DNA of 64,000 bases from an uncultured Collinsella sp. GTDB taxonomy: Bacteria; Actinomycetota; Coriobacteriia; Coriobacteriales; Coriobacteriaceae. Positions within the stretch are counted from its first letter, which is position 1, and each line of letters begins with the position of its first letter. Where the stretch lies: contig CATWQC010000004.1 in NCBI GenBank assembly GCA_958352845.1, forward strand, positions 68,080-132,079. Reading direction: 5' to 3'. The notes under the pieces were generated by a model, which was given only the letters and a program-made list of their open reading frames with translations, was not told the DNA's origin and did no database searches. Shown one piece after another: positions 7,765 to 15,754 of this stretch. The position numbers were made by a program, and so were the translations under genes.

Positions 7765-10064
7765 GTGCGACCGAGCGTGAGCATGTGATGCCTCCGCGGC
7801 CCCTGATGCCGTGGACGATGGCCCTGTGTGCCGGCATGTGCGTGAGCTGCGCCTTGGTGCTCAACGTGGCCGCTGATGCGCTGCTGAGGGAGCGGGTGCC
7901 GGCGGTCGGGCCGCTATGGGCCATTCCCGTTGCGGCGGCGGTCTTCGTTGTGCTGGCTCAATCTTGTGCGTGGCTTGCCCCTTGGAAGCGGTGGCTGTAT
8001 GCCGCGTCCGTCGGTCTCGTGGCGGGAGCGGTCGTCTCGGCGTGGTGGGCTGTGGGCGCGCTCAGCGCCTTGAAGGCGCTCGACGTTCGAGCGGCAAGCA
8101 GCCTCGAGTTTGTCGTGCATGGCGATCCATCCATAAACGACGACGTGTATTCCTATACCTGCGAGGCACGCGCGGACGGTAAGAACTTGGCAACGGTTCG
8201 CCTATCGTGCGACCGCGAGCTCAAGGTCGGGGCGTACGTGCGTGTTATCGGTCGCGTTTCACGTTTTGAGAACGATGCGTATGGACGATCGCGCGTGCTC
8301 CGAGGCGAGGTGCGCAAGGTTAAAGTCGTTCGGATTGTGTCGGCCGATGAGGGCTCTCCGGGGCCGCTGCTTCGGCTGCGAAATGGGCTGCTTGCGTCCA
8401 TCGCGCCTGCGACCGACCCGGCGCGTGCGTTCATAGCCGGTGTCGTCTGCGGTCGTTCGGCCGAGCTGCACGCCCAACCGGCGGGCGACTGGTTTTCGGT
8501 GACGGGAACGGCGCATCTAATCGCCGTCTCGGGCAGCCATTTGGCTATCGTGGGGTTTGTAATCGAGGGTGTGTTGCAAAAGACTCGGTGCTCACGTGGT
8601 CTTCAGCGGGCGATATTGGCGATAACGCTTGTGGGCTACGCTGCTTTTACGGGCGCGTCTCCCTCGGCCGTGCGCGCGTGCTGCATGGTGTTCACGACGC
8701 TTGTCGTAAACGGCGCGGGGCGTCGCCGGCACGGCGCATCGGCACTCTTCGCAACCATGTCCATCTTTGTGCTACTGCGGCCGACGGTGCTGTTCGAGAT
8801 AGGCTTTCAGCTTTCATGTGCCGGCGTCTTTGCCATCCTGTGCTTTTGCCCGTACGCCTCCTACGCTTTGGGTGAGCTGGGTGTGCCATCGGGCATTGCC
8901 AGTATGCTTTCCGTCACACTGTGCTCGCAGTTGGCGACGCTCCCCATTACCATTCCTGCCTTCGGTACGTTCTCGCTCATTGCTCCGTTGGCAAATGCGG
9001 TCATTGGTCCGGTGGTGAGCGTACTGCTTGCTGTGTCGATCGTGCTGGTTCCCTTTTCGCTCGTGGGACCGTTGCGGGCTTGGGCGCTCGTTGTGCCCAT
9101 GATTGCCGCCCGTTGCGCGCTGTTCTTCGAGCAGCTGTTTGCCGCCGTGCCGGGTGCATCCGTGAGCGTGCCGCCCGATAGCGTGTGGATTTACCTAGTG
9201 CCGTGTTTGCTGGCGGCCCTGCTGGTCTGGTGGCCGCGTCCCCGTGCACTCCCTATGGCGGTGGGGCTTGCATGTCTGGTGCTCTTGGCTGCGATTCCGT
9301 ACGTCTTTTGGGATCGATTCGCTCCGCCTTCGGTGACGGTACTCGATGTGGGCCAGGCCGATGCGATTCTTATCCGCGAGGGCGGTGCAGTAGCGCTCGT
9401 CGACTGCGGGCTCGACGAGCGCGTGGTGGCGGCGTTGGTTCGCAATAACGTGCACCATATCGATGCCGTCTTTGTGACGCATTGGGATGAGGACCACTGG
9501 GGTGGTCTGCCTGCCGTGCTCGAACAGTTTTCGGTCGGAACGATTGCCGTGGCGGCGGATGCGCTGGAGGATGCTCCTGCCGAAGTATTGAACCGACCTG
9601 GCGTGGAGTATCGGCAGGTGCGCCGTGGGGATACGGTCGACATCGGCTCATTTTGCGCTCGCGTGATGTGGCCATTCGAGTCCGTGGATGGCGAGGGAAA
9701 TGAGGACTCGCTTGTCCTGCTGCTCTCTTATATTCAGGAAGGCAAGGGCCTGCGTATGCTCCTCACCGGTGATGCCGAGCTCGACCAAGAACGGGAATTC
9801 GTGCAGGAGGTGGGGGATATCGATGTCCTTAAACTTGGGCATCACGGCTCTAAGGTTTCAGTCGATGGTGAGTCGCTGGACGTCCTGAAGCCTGAGCTTT
9901 CCCTCGCGAGCGCGGGCGAGGGGAATCGATACGGCCATCCGTCCGATGCCTGCATCGATGCCGTTAAGGAAGCGGGCGGTGTGTTCGCGTGCACTATCGA
10001 ACACGGCGATATCACCATCACGCCGACCGCGAAGGGCTTTACGATGCGATGCCAGCGACCGTGA
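7761..10064 (+). CDS. comEC: ComEC/Rec2-type DNA-uptake channel
   Basis: Integral membrane protein that brings single-stranded DNA into the cytoplasm. The ATG at 7761 overlaps the comEA stop and gives 767 aa. The order is an N-terminal hydrophobic region with a soluble OB-like segment (residues to about 210), the competence membrane domain with the motif LIAVSGSHLAIVG and many helices (about 220-510), and a C-terminal metallo-beta-lactamase-like domain with HWDEDHWGG (about 573-581), LTGDAELDQE and LKLGHHGSK. All three modules of full-length ComEC are present and the nuclease-like domain keeps its metal residues. Confidence 0.94.
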   Translation: MSATEREHVMPPRPLMPWTMALCAGMCVSCALVLNVAADALLRERVPAVGPLWAIPVAAAVFVVLAQSCAWLAPWKRWLYAASVGLVAGAVVSAWWAVGALSALKALDVRAASSLEFVVHGDPSINDDVYSYTCEARADGKNLATVRLSCDRELKVGAYVRVIGRVSRFENDAYGRSRVLRGEVRKVKVVRIVSADEGSPGPLLRLRNGLLASIAPATDPARAFIAGVVCGRSAELHAQPAGDWFSVTGTAHLIAVSGSHLAIVGFVIEGVLQKTRCSRGLQRAILAITLVGYAAFTGASPSAVRACCMVFTTLVVNGAGRRRHGASALFATMSIFVLLRPTVLFEIGFQLSCAGVFAILCFCPYASYALGELGVPSGIASMLSVTLCSQLATLPITIPAFGTFSLIAPLANAVIGPVVSVLLAVSIVLVPFSLVGPLRAWALVVPMIAARCALFFEQLFAAVPGASVSVPPDSVWIYLVPCLLAALLVWWPRPRALPMAVGLACLVLLAAIPYVFWDRFAPPSVTVLDVGQADAILIREGGAVALVDCGLDERVVAALVRNNVHHIDAVFVTHWDEDHWGGLPAVLEQFSVGTIAVAADALEDAPAEVLNRPGVEYRQVRRGDTVDIGSFCARVMWPFESVDGEGNEDSLVLLLSYIQEGKGLRMLLTGDAELDQEREFVQEVGDIDVLKLGHHGSKVSVDGESLDVLKPELSLASAGEGNRYGHPSDACIDAVKEAGGVFACTIEHGDITITPTAKGFTMRCQRP

Positions 10065-10072
10065 CGACGTCG

Positions 10073-10102
10073 TTGGCGTGTGGTGGGCCCCTGGGCTAGA
10101 AT
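10073..10102 (+). promoter_or_regulatory. Putative holA promoter
   Basis: TTGGCG (10073-10078), 18-nt spacer, TAGAAT (10097-10102), 41 nt before the holA ATG. It fits a sigma-70-type site; not proven. Confidence 0.4.
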
Positions 10103-10142
10103 GGCACGGAACGAATACGAAGGCCTGCGGGAGGGGAGCGCA

Positions 10143-11105
10143 ATGTCCGAAATCGGTCTGCTGCCGGCATATCTGATCGTCGGTACCGACGGCGTCAAGC
10201 GCGATCACGCCGTCTCGCGTATGAAAGCGCGTCTGGAAAAGACGGGCATGGTCGAGTTCAACCTCGACGAGCGCGATATGACCAAAGACCCCGATATCGA
10301 GTCGATTATCGGATCGCTTAACACCTTTCCGATGGGCAGCGAGTTTCGCCTGGTAATCCTTGACGGCTGTTCAAAGCTCGCCAAGGCGGTCTCGGAGCCG
10401 CTTGTCGAGTATTTGGCGAGTCCCAGCCCCACAACGGTCTGCCTCATCATTGCCGACTCGCTTGCCAAGAACACACGCCTGTATAAGGCGATCGCCAAGA
10501 TCGATAAGAAGGCCGTGATCGATTGCTCCGGCACCAAGCGCTGGGAGCTACCGCGTCGCGTGCAGCAGATGGCGACGCAGCGCGGCAAGTCGATCTCGAC
10601 GGCGGCCGCCGAGGAGCTCGTCTCGCGTTCGGGCGAGAACACTCGCATGCTCGATAACGACTTGGCTAAGCTTGCCCAGATGGTCGAGGCGCCCCAGATT
10701 GAGCTTGCCGACGTTGAGCGCTGGATTGTACGTACGGCCGAGGTTCAACCCTGGGACTTTCTCAATGCGGTCTCGGCACGTGACATGCGACGCTCGCTCG
10801 AGCTTTTCAATCTATTGCCCGCCAAGAGCTACGTGTGGACTTACACGTTGCTGTGCGGCCGCATCCGCGAGCTTATCGTCGCCAAGGCGCTCGATGCGCG
10901 CGGACAGGGTCGTGAGCTGGCCGCAACGCTCAAGCTCCAGTCCTGGCAGGTCAAGAATCACTTGGCCTGGGCACGTCGCTTTTCGATGGCAGAGCTCGTC
11001 GCGGCGCTCGAGGGGGCGGTCGATGTAGAGCTCGCGCTCAAGGGTTCGGCCGATTCTGAGGCCGCGCTTTTGCTCTGGATTACGAACATCTTGAGAAAAT
11101 CGTGA
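10143..11105 (+). CDS. holA: DNA polymerase III delta subunit
   Basis: Delta opens the sliding clamp within the clamp loader. The 320-aa product starts at the ATG at 10143 behind GGGAGGGG. It shows the usual low-similarity delta pattern: N-terminal YLIVGTDGVKRDHAVSRM (a degenerate nucleotide-binding start), FRLVILDGCSKL, VCLIIADSLAKNTRLYKAI, and a helical C-terminal collar with NLLPAKSYVWTYTLLCGRIREL. The position after comEC and before rpsT is the common arrangement (comEC-holA-rpsT). Confidence 0.9.
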   Translation: MSEIGLLPAYLIVGTDGVKRDHAVSRMKARLEKTGMVEFNLDERDMTKDPDIESIIGSLNTFPMGSEFRLVILDGCSKLAKAVSEPLVEYLASPSPTTVCLIIADSLAKNTRLYKAIAKIDKKAVIDCSGTKRWELPRRVQQMATQRGKSISTAAAEELVSRSGENTRMLDNDLAKLAQMVEAPQIELADVERWIVRTAEVQPWDFLNAVSARDMRRSLELFNLLPAKSYVWTYTLLCGRIRELIVAKALDARGQGRELAATLKLQSWQVKNHLAWARRFSMAELVAALEGAVDVELALKGSADSEAALLLWITNILRKS

Positions 11106-11154
11106 TGATACCTGCCTATTTGACAAATTCGTTCTATCCCTTTGAGGGGGAGCG

Positions 11155-11163
11155 TGCTATAGT
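11155..11163 (+). promoter_or_regulatory. Extended -10 of the rpsT promoter
   Basis: TGC-TATAGT (11155-11163) is a good extended -10. No -35 is at a normal distance; a TTGACA at 11120-11125 lies 32 nt upstream, too far to pair. Confidence 0.45.
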
Positions 11164-11173
11164 AGGCGCTTGC

Positions 11174-11211
11174 ATGACCTCACCGTGTCTCAGAGGTGTC
11201 ATACATTTTTT
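11174..11211 (+). other. Leader hairpin with T-run before rpsT
   Basis: ATGACCTC (11174-11181) can pair with GAGGTGTCAT (11193-11202) with a 2-nt bulge, followed by ACATTTTTT. It lies between the -10 and the rpsT start, so it could be an attenuator or an S20-binding leader. The stem is short and the assignment is tentative. Confidence 0.35.
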
Positions 11212-11238
11212 GCAAGGAACTCGAAAGGAACTCCAGAA

Positions 11239-11505
11239 GTGGCAAACATCAAGTCTCAGAAGAAGCGTATCCGCACCAATGAGGCAGCTCGCATGCGTAA
11301 CAAGGCTGTCAAGTCCGAGCTCAAGACGCTGACCAAGCACGTCCAGTCCGCCGTCGCCGAGGGCGACGCCGAGAAGGCCCAGGCTGCCCTCAAGACCGTC
11401 ACCAAGCGTCTCGACATGGCTGCCGCCAAGCATGTTATCCACAAGAACCAGGCTTCCAACCGCAAGTCCGGTCTTGCCAAGCTCGTGAACAGCATCAACG
11501 CCTAA
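11239..11505 (+). CDS. rpsT: 30S ribosomal protein S20
   Basis: Primary 16S rRNA-binding protein of the small subunit. The 88-aa basic, helical product (MANIKSQKKRIRTNEAARMR at the start, HKNQASNRKSGLAKLVNSI at the end) matches the family length and both conserved ends. Translation starts at a GTG at 11239 with AAAGGAA a short distance upstream; a non-ATG start is a known feature of S20 autogenous control in E. coli. It is monocistronic, between its own -10 and a strong terminator. Confidence 0.96.
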   Translation: MANIKSQKKRIRTNEAARMRNKAVKSELKTLTKHVQSAVAEGDAEKAQAALKTVTKRLDMAAAKHVIHKNQASNRKSGLAKLVNSINA

Positions 11506-11540
11506 GTTGTAAATTTCACACCACACAGATTACGCGCATA

Positions 11541-11576
11541 AATGGAGCCTGTTTTATGGAACAGGCTCCATTTTTT
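11541..11576 (+). terminator. Intrinsic terminator after rpsT
   Basis: AATGGAGCCTGTT (11541-11553) and AACAGGCTCCATT (11560-11572) form a perfect 13-bp stem with a 6-nt loop and a T-run. It separates rpsT from lepA. Confidence 0.93.
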
Positions 11577-11585
11577 GTACCGCTC

Positions 11586-11594
11586 GGGTAAGAT
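11586..11594 (+). promoter_or_regulatory. Putative -10 for a leaderless lepA transcript
   Basis: GGGTAAGAT ends 7 nt before the lepA ATG, so transcription would start at or next to the start codon. No Shine-Dalgarno sequence precedes lepA, which agrees. A similar GGGTA hexamer context occurs before the dnaJ-like gene (15,704) and rnj (26,432). Confidence 0.4.
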
Positions 11595-11601
11595 AGTCCG
11601 C

Positions 11602-13413
11602 ATGAATACTTCAATTGACATTTCCCACATCCGCAACTTCTCGATTGTTGCGCACATCGACCATGGCAAGTCCACGATCAGTGACCGCATTCTCGAGCTC
11701 ACCCATACCGTCGACGAGCGCGACATGGAGTCGCAGCTGCTCGACACCATGGATATCGAGCGCGAGCGCGGCATCACGATCAAGTCCAATGCCGTTCGCG
11801 TGTCCTATGACGCCGACGATGGCGAGACGTATCAGTTCAATCTGATCGATACGCCGGGCCACGTGGACTTTACCTATGAGGTCTCGCGCTCGCTGGCAGC
11901 CTGTGAGGGCGCGGTGCTCGTTGTCGACGCCACACAGGGCGTCGAGGCACAGACCGTCTCCAACGCGACGCTTGCCATGAACGCCAATCTGGACATTGTG
12001 CCGGCCATCAACAAGATCGACCTGCCCTCGGCTCATCCCGACGAGGTTAAGACCGAGATCGAGGATGACCTGGCGATCCCTGCCGATGATGCCGTGTGTG
12101 TCTCGGGCAAGACCGGCGAGGGCATCCACGATCTGCTGGAGTCCATTGTCTTTCTGATCTCTCCGCCCAAGGGCGATGCGAACGCGCCGCTCAAGGCACT
12201 TATTCTGGATTCGTACTTCGATGAGTACCGCGGCGTCGTCGCCACGGTCCGCGTCTTTGACGGCTCCATTAAAAAGGGCGATACCCTTCGTATGATGCAG
12301 GCAGAAGGTGACTTTTTGGTCGACGGCGTGGGCGTCAAGCGTCCCGCCGAGACCCCGGTCGATGCGCTGACGGTCGGTGAGGTGGGCTACGTGGTCACGG
12401 GCCTGAAGGACCCCGAGGCCGTTCGCGTGGGCGATACCCTTACGTGGGCGTCGAATCCCTGTCCCGAGCCGCTTCCCGGCTACCGCGAGGCCAAGCCCAT
12501 GGTCTACACGGGCCTGTTCCCAATTGACAACAAGGATTACGAGAATCTGCGCGACGCTCTCGATAAGCTGCATGTCAACGACCCGTCGTTGGTGTGGGAG
12601 CCCGAGACTTCGGTGGCGCTCGGCTTTGGTTTCCGCGTTGGCTTCTTGGGCCTGCTGCATATGGAGGTCGTCAAGGAGCGCCTGGAGCGCGAGTTCAACC
12701 TGGACCTGATTGCCACGAGCCCTTCGGTGGACTATCACGTCTACAAGACCGACGGCGAGATGATTGATGTTCGCAGCCCGCAGGATCTGCCCGAGGCTAC
12801 GCGCATCGAGCGCATCGAGGAGCCCTACCTCAAGGCCAAGATTATCTGTCCGCCCGAGTATACGGGTGCCGTCATGCAGCTCGCTATCGAGCATCGCGGC
12901 GTTACAACCGACATGATCCATCTCACGAGCAAATCGGTCGAGATGCGTTTCGACATGCCGCTTGCCGAGCTCATTCTGGACTTTTTTGACCAGCTCAAGA
13001 GCCGCACCAAGGGTTACGCCTCGCTCGACTACGAGTTCAACGAATATCGCCCCTCCGAGCTCGTCAAGCTCGACATCCTGCTTTCGGGCGACGAGGTGGA
13101 CGCGCTGTCGTTTATCGTGCACAAGGATAAGGCTTATGGCCTGGCCCGCGGTCTGTGCGACAAGCTCAAGGAAATCATTCCGCGCCAGCTGTTCGAGGTG
13201 CCTATCCAGGGCGCCATCGGCAACAAGATCATTGCCCGCTCTACCGTCAAAGCGCGCCGCAAGGACGTGCTGGCCAAGTGTTATGGCGGCGATATCTCGC
13301 GAAAGCGCAAGCTGCTCGAGAAGCAGAAAGAGGGCAAAAAGCGCATGAAGGCCATCGGCTCGGTCGAGGTTCCGCAGGAGGCCTTTATGGCGATTCTCAA
13401 GGTGGACGAGTAG
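11602..13413 (+). CDS. lepA: Elongation factor 4 (LepA)
   Basis: Ribosome-bound translational GTPase that can back-translocate stalled ribosomes. The 603-aa product has G1 AHIDHGKST (17-25), the DTPGHVDF G3 motif, NKIDLPSA (G4), EF-G-like domains II, III and V, and the LepA-specific C-terminal domain, with KAYGLARGLCDKLKEIIPRQ typical of it. Start at the ATG at 11602; no ribosome-binding site is seen, consistent with a leaderless message. It is followed 4 nt later by dusB. Confidence 0.96.
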   Translation: MNTSIDISHIRNFSIVAHIDHGKSTISDRILELTHTVDERDMESQLLDTMDIERERGITIKSNAVRVSYDADDGETYQFNLIDTPGHVDFTYEVSRSLAACEGAVLVVDATQGVEAQTVSNATLAMNANLDIVPAINKIDLPSAHPDEVKTEIEDDLAIPADDAVCVSGKTGEGIHDLLESIVFLISPPKGDANAPLKALILDSYFDEYRGVVATVRVFDGSIKKGDTLRMMQAEGDFLVDGVGVKRPAETPVDALTVGEVGYVVTGLKDPEAVRVGDTLTWASNPCPEPLPGYREAKPMVYTGLFPIDNKDYENLRDALDKLHVNDPSLVWEPETSVALGFGFRVGFLGLLHMEVVKERLEREFNLDLIATSPSVDYHVYKTDGEMIDVRSPQDLPEATRIERIEEPYLKAKIICPPEYTGAVMQLAIEHRGVTTDMIHLTSKSVEMRFDMPLAELILDFFDQLKSRTKGYASLDYEFNEYRPSELVKLDILLSGDEVDALSFIVHKDKAYGLARGLCDKLKEIIPRQLFEVPIQGAIGNKIIARSTVKARRKDVLAKCYGGDISRKRKLLEKQKEGKKRMKAIGSVEVPQEAFMAILKVDE

Positions 13414-13417
13414 GTCC

Positions 13418-14461
13418 ATGGTACTTTCTGAATACAGCAAGCGGTTGCTTGGCGCCTATGCCGAGCAGCCGTTCCTTATGGCTCCCATGGCGGGCGTGAC
13501 CGATCCCGCCTATCGCATCATGTGCCGCCGTCGCGGTGCCCATCTTGCCTATAGCGAGATGGTGAGCGTGGCGGGCCTTGCCTATGCCAGCAATAAGACG
13601 TGGCGCCTGGTACTGCCGGCCGATGAGGAGCAGCAGATCTGCGTGCAGCTCTTTGGCTCCAAGCCCGATCAGTTTGCGAGCGCTGTTGCTGCCGTCGAGG
13701 AGCGTGTGGGCGATCGCCTGTCGCTGATCGATATCAACATGGCCTGCCCGGCTCGCAAGGTCGTCACCAAGGGCGAGGGCTCGGCGCTTATGCGCACTCC
13801 CGATCTGGCCGAGCAGATCGTCGAGGCGGCGGTGGGCGCGGCGCATGTGCCCGTGACCGTAAAAATCCGTAAGGGCTTTTACGCCGAAGACCGCAACGCC
13901 GCGACGTTTGCCCAGATGCTTGAGGGAGCAGGGGCCGCCGCGGTGGCGGTACATGGTCGCTGCGCCACGCAGCTCTATACGGGCCAGGCCGATTGGTCGG
14001 TCGTCGATGAGGTGGCCGACGCCGTCGAGATTCCCGTTATCGGTTCGGGCGATGTGTTCTCGGCAGAGGACGCTGCTGAGCATCTGCAAAGCTCGGGTGC
14101 CAGCGCGGTGTTTATCGCGCGCGGCATCTACGGCAATCCATGGGTGTTCGGCGATGCCCGAGCCCTTGCACTCGATGGCACGCCGGTTCCTTCTCGCTCC
14201 TCGGTTGAGCGCCTGGATGCCCTGCGCGAGCACCTGACGCTCACGCACGAGCTGTTGCCGCTCATGTCGCGTGCCCGCACGTACGCAAGCTGGTATCTAA
14301 AGGGCATGCCCCATGCTGCCGCCTGGCGCGCTCAGGTGGTGCGTTGCTCCACATACGAGGAGTTCATGGCACTGGTCGATGATATCGAGCACGATGTGGT
14401 GGCCTGTGAGGCCGCACTTGCCGCCGGCGAGTCGGTGCCCGCTCATCCGTTGGAGGCCTAA
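13418..14461 (+). CDS. dusB: tRNA-dihydrouridine synthase
   Basis: FMN-dependent reduction of uridines in the tRNA D-loop. The 347-aa TIM-barrel protein begins with LMAPMAGVTDPAYRIMCRRRGAH, the Dus signature, and has the catalytic Cys in NMACPARKV (about residue 110), the VKIRKG segment and VHGRCATQLYTGQADW. The C-terminal helical domain is complete. The ATG is 4 nt after lepA and hemW follows 2 nt after its stop. Which of the Dus subfamilies is meant (DusB here by similarity of motifs) is less certain than the enzyme class. Confidence 0.9.
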   Translation: MVLSEYSKRLLGAYAEQPFLMAPMAGVTDPAYRIMCRRRGAHLAYSEMVSVAGLAYASNKTWRLVLPADEEQQICVQLFGSKPDQFASAVAAVEERVGDRLSLIDINMACPARKVVTKGEGSALMRTPDLAEQIVEAAVGAAHVPVTVKIRKGFYAEDRNAATFAQMLEGAGAAAVAVHGRCATQLYTGQADWSVVDEVADAVEIPVIGSGDVFSAEDAAEHLQSSGASAVFIARGIYGNPWVFGDARALALDGTPVPSRSSVERLDALREHLTLTHELLPLMSRARTYASWYLKGMPHAAAWRAQVVRCSTYEEFMALVDDIEHDVVACEAALAAGESVPAHPLEA

Positions 14462-14463
14462 CG

Positions 14464-15696
14464 GTGGCCGTTACCGCGCTGTACGTGCATGTGCCGTTTT
14501 GCGCCCAAAAATGCCGGTACTGTGACTTTGACTCACGCAGTTTTGCTCCGTGCAACATGAGCGTTGCGCTCGATACCTATTTTGAGCAGTTGTATGCGCG
14601 CCTCGATGCTTTTGGCGACGCAGGCGCGCTTGCACAGATCCGCACCGTCTATGTTGGCGGCGGCACGCCGTCGCTGGCGGGGGAGCGTTTGGTAGAATTT
14701 GCCCGGCGTATCTCTGCGTGGTGCAAGCCTGTTGAGTTTACCTGCGAGGCCAATCCCGAATCGCTGACCGCAGAGCTTGCCACTGCGCTTGCTGGGGTGG
14801 GTGTCACGCGCGTCTCTCTGGGCGTGCAAACGCTCGATAACGCCGAACTTACCGCCATCGGCCGCATTCACGATGCCGATCGGGCGCTCGCTGCCATCAC
14901 GACGGTCAAGGACGCTGGGCTTGTCGTGTCGTGCGACCTGATGTGCGGCCTTCCCGGGCAGACCGACCTAAGCTGGCAGCGCACACTCGATGGCGTGTTG
15001 GCGGCGGCGCCGCATCATGTGTCGGTGTACCCGCTCACGCTCGAGGAGGGCACGCCGCTCTATCGCATGGCGTGTCGCGACGAGTCGCTCGAGCCCGACG
15101 AGGATTTTCAGGCTGCATGCATGGATGCGGCGCGTGAGCGCCTGAGTGCGGCCGGCTATCACCCGTATGAGGTGGCAAGCTACGCGCTCGACGGCCATGA
15201 GTGCGCCCACAACATTGCCTATTGGACCGGACAGGGCTATCTGGGTTTGGGCCGCTCTGCCGCCGGTATGCTCGACGCCGAGGATTTCGATCGCTTGGCC
15301 GGGCTGTTTCCCGACGTGCTTGCTCGCGGCGATGCGTATCGCGTGCGCTTGGTGCAACGCGACGATGCCGCGACGACGTTTGATGCCGAGTATCTGTCGC
15401 AGCGCGAGGCGGCGGCCGAGGATTTGATGCTTGCCTGTCGCATGACGCGTGGCATTGGGCCCGATCTGTTGGTTCGCTCGGCAAGCGTGATCGCTGCAGA
15501 TGAGTTGGCGGCGGCCTGCGACCGTGCGGTCGAGTTGGGCCTTGCCACCTGGGTGCCCGATCATATTGAAGGACATGCGGGGCGCGTCACCTCGAAAGAC
15601 GTTATCGCAGGTCGCGTCCGTGCTCGTTTAGCGCCCACTCACTTGGGCTGGCTCGATGGAAATGTGCTGTTCGAGCTGTTTTGGGGTCTAGCCTAG
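14464..15696 (+). CDS. hemW: HemW-type radical SAM protein (heme chaperone, CPO-like)
   Basis: Annotated in many genomes as oxygen-independent coproporphyrinogen oxidase, but HemW-type proteins are heme chaperones. The 410-aa product has the CxxxCxxC cluster motif CAQKCRYC (Cys13, Cys17, Cys20) followed by DF, the GGGTPS motif, and VSLGVQTLDNAEL. The longer N-terminal region and extra Cys typical of true HemN are missing. A GTG start lies just after TTGGAGG at the end of dusB. The lepA-hemW-dnaJ neighbourhood is typical for Gram-positive hemW. Confidence 0.9.
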   Translation: MAVTALYVHVPFCAQKCRYCDFDSRSFAPCNMSVALDTYFEQLYARLDAFGDAGALAQIRTVYVGGGTPSLAGERLVEFARRISAWCKPVEFTCEANPESLTAELATALAGVGVTRVSLGVQTLDNAELTAIGRIHDADRALAAITTVKDAGLVVSCDLMCGLPGQTDLSWQRTLDGVLAAAPHHVSVYPLTLEEGTPLYRMACRDESLEPDEDFQAACMDAARERLSAAGYHPYEVASYALDGHECAHNIAYWTGQGYLGLGRSAAGMLDAEDFDRLAGLFPDVLARGDAYRVRLVQRDDAATTFDAEYLSQREAAAEDLMLACRMTRGIGPDLLVRSASVIAADELAAACDRAVELGLATWVPDHIEGHAGRVTSKDVIAGRVRARLAPTHLGWLDGNVLFELFWGLA

Positions 15697-15703
15697 GCCG
15701 CTC

Positions 15704-15712
15704 GGGTAGAAT
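15704..15712 (+). promoter_or_regulatory. Putative -10 before the dnaJ-like gene
   Basis: GGGTAGAAT (15704-15712) lies 43 nt before the ATG. No convincing -35 at normal spacing. The surrounding CGCTCGGGTA is identical to that before lepA (11,580-11,589). Confidence 0.35.
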
Positions 15713-15754
15713 TACCGCAATATATACGCTGCTGTGAGCAGGAGGTTGCCGCGC

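Noticed and set aside
11120..11163. TTGACA at 11,120 as the -35 of rpsT
   Set aside because: It is 32 nt from the TATAGT hexamer, far outside the usual 16-19 nt; only the extended -10 is credited.
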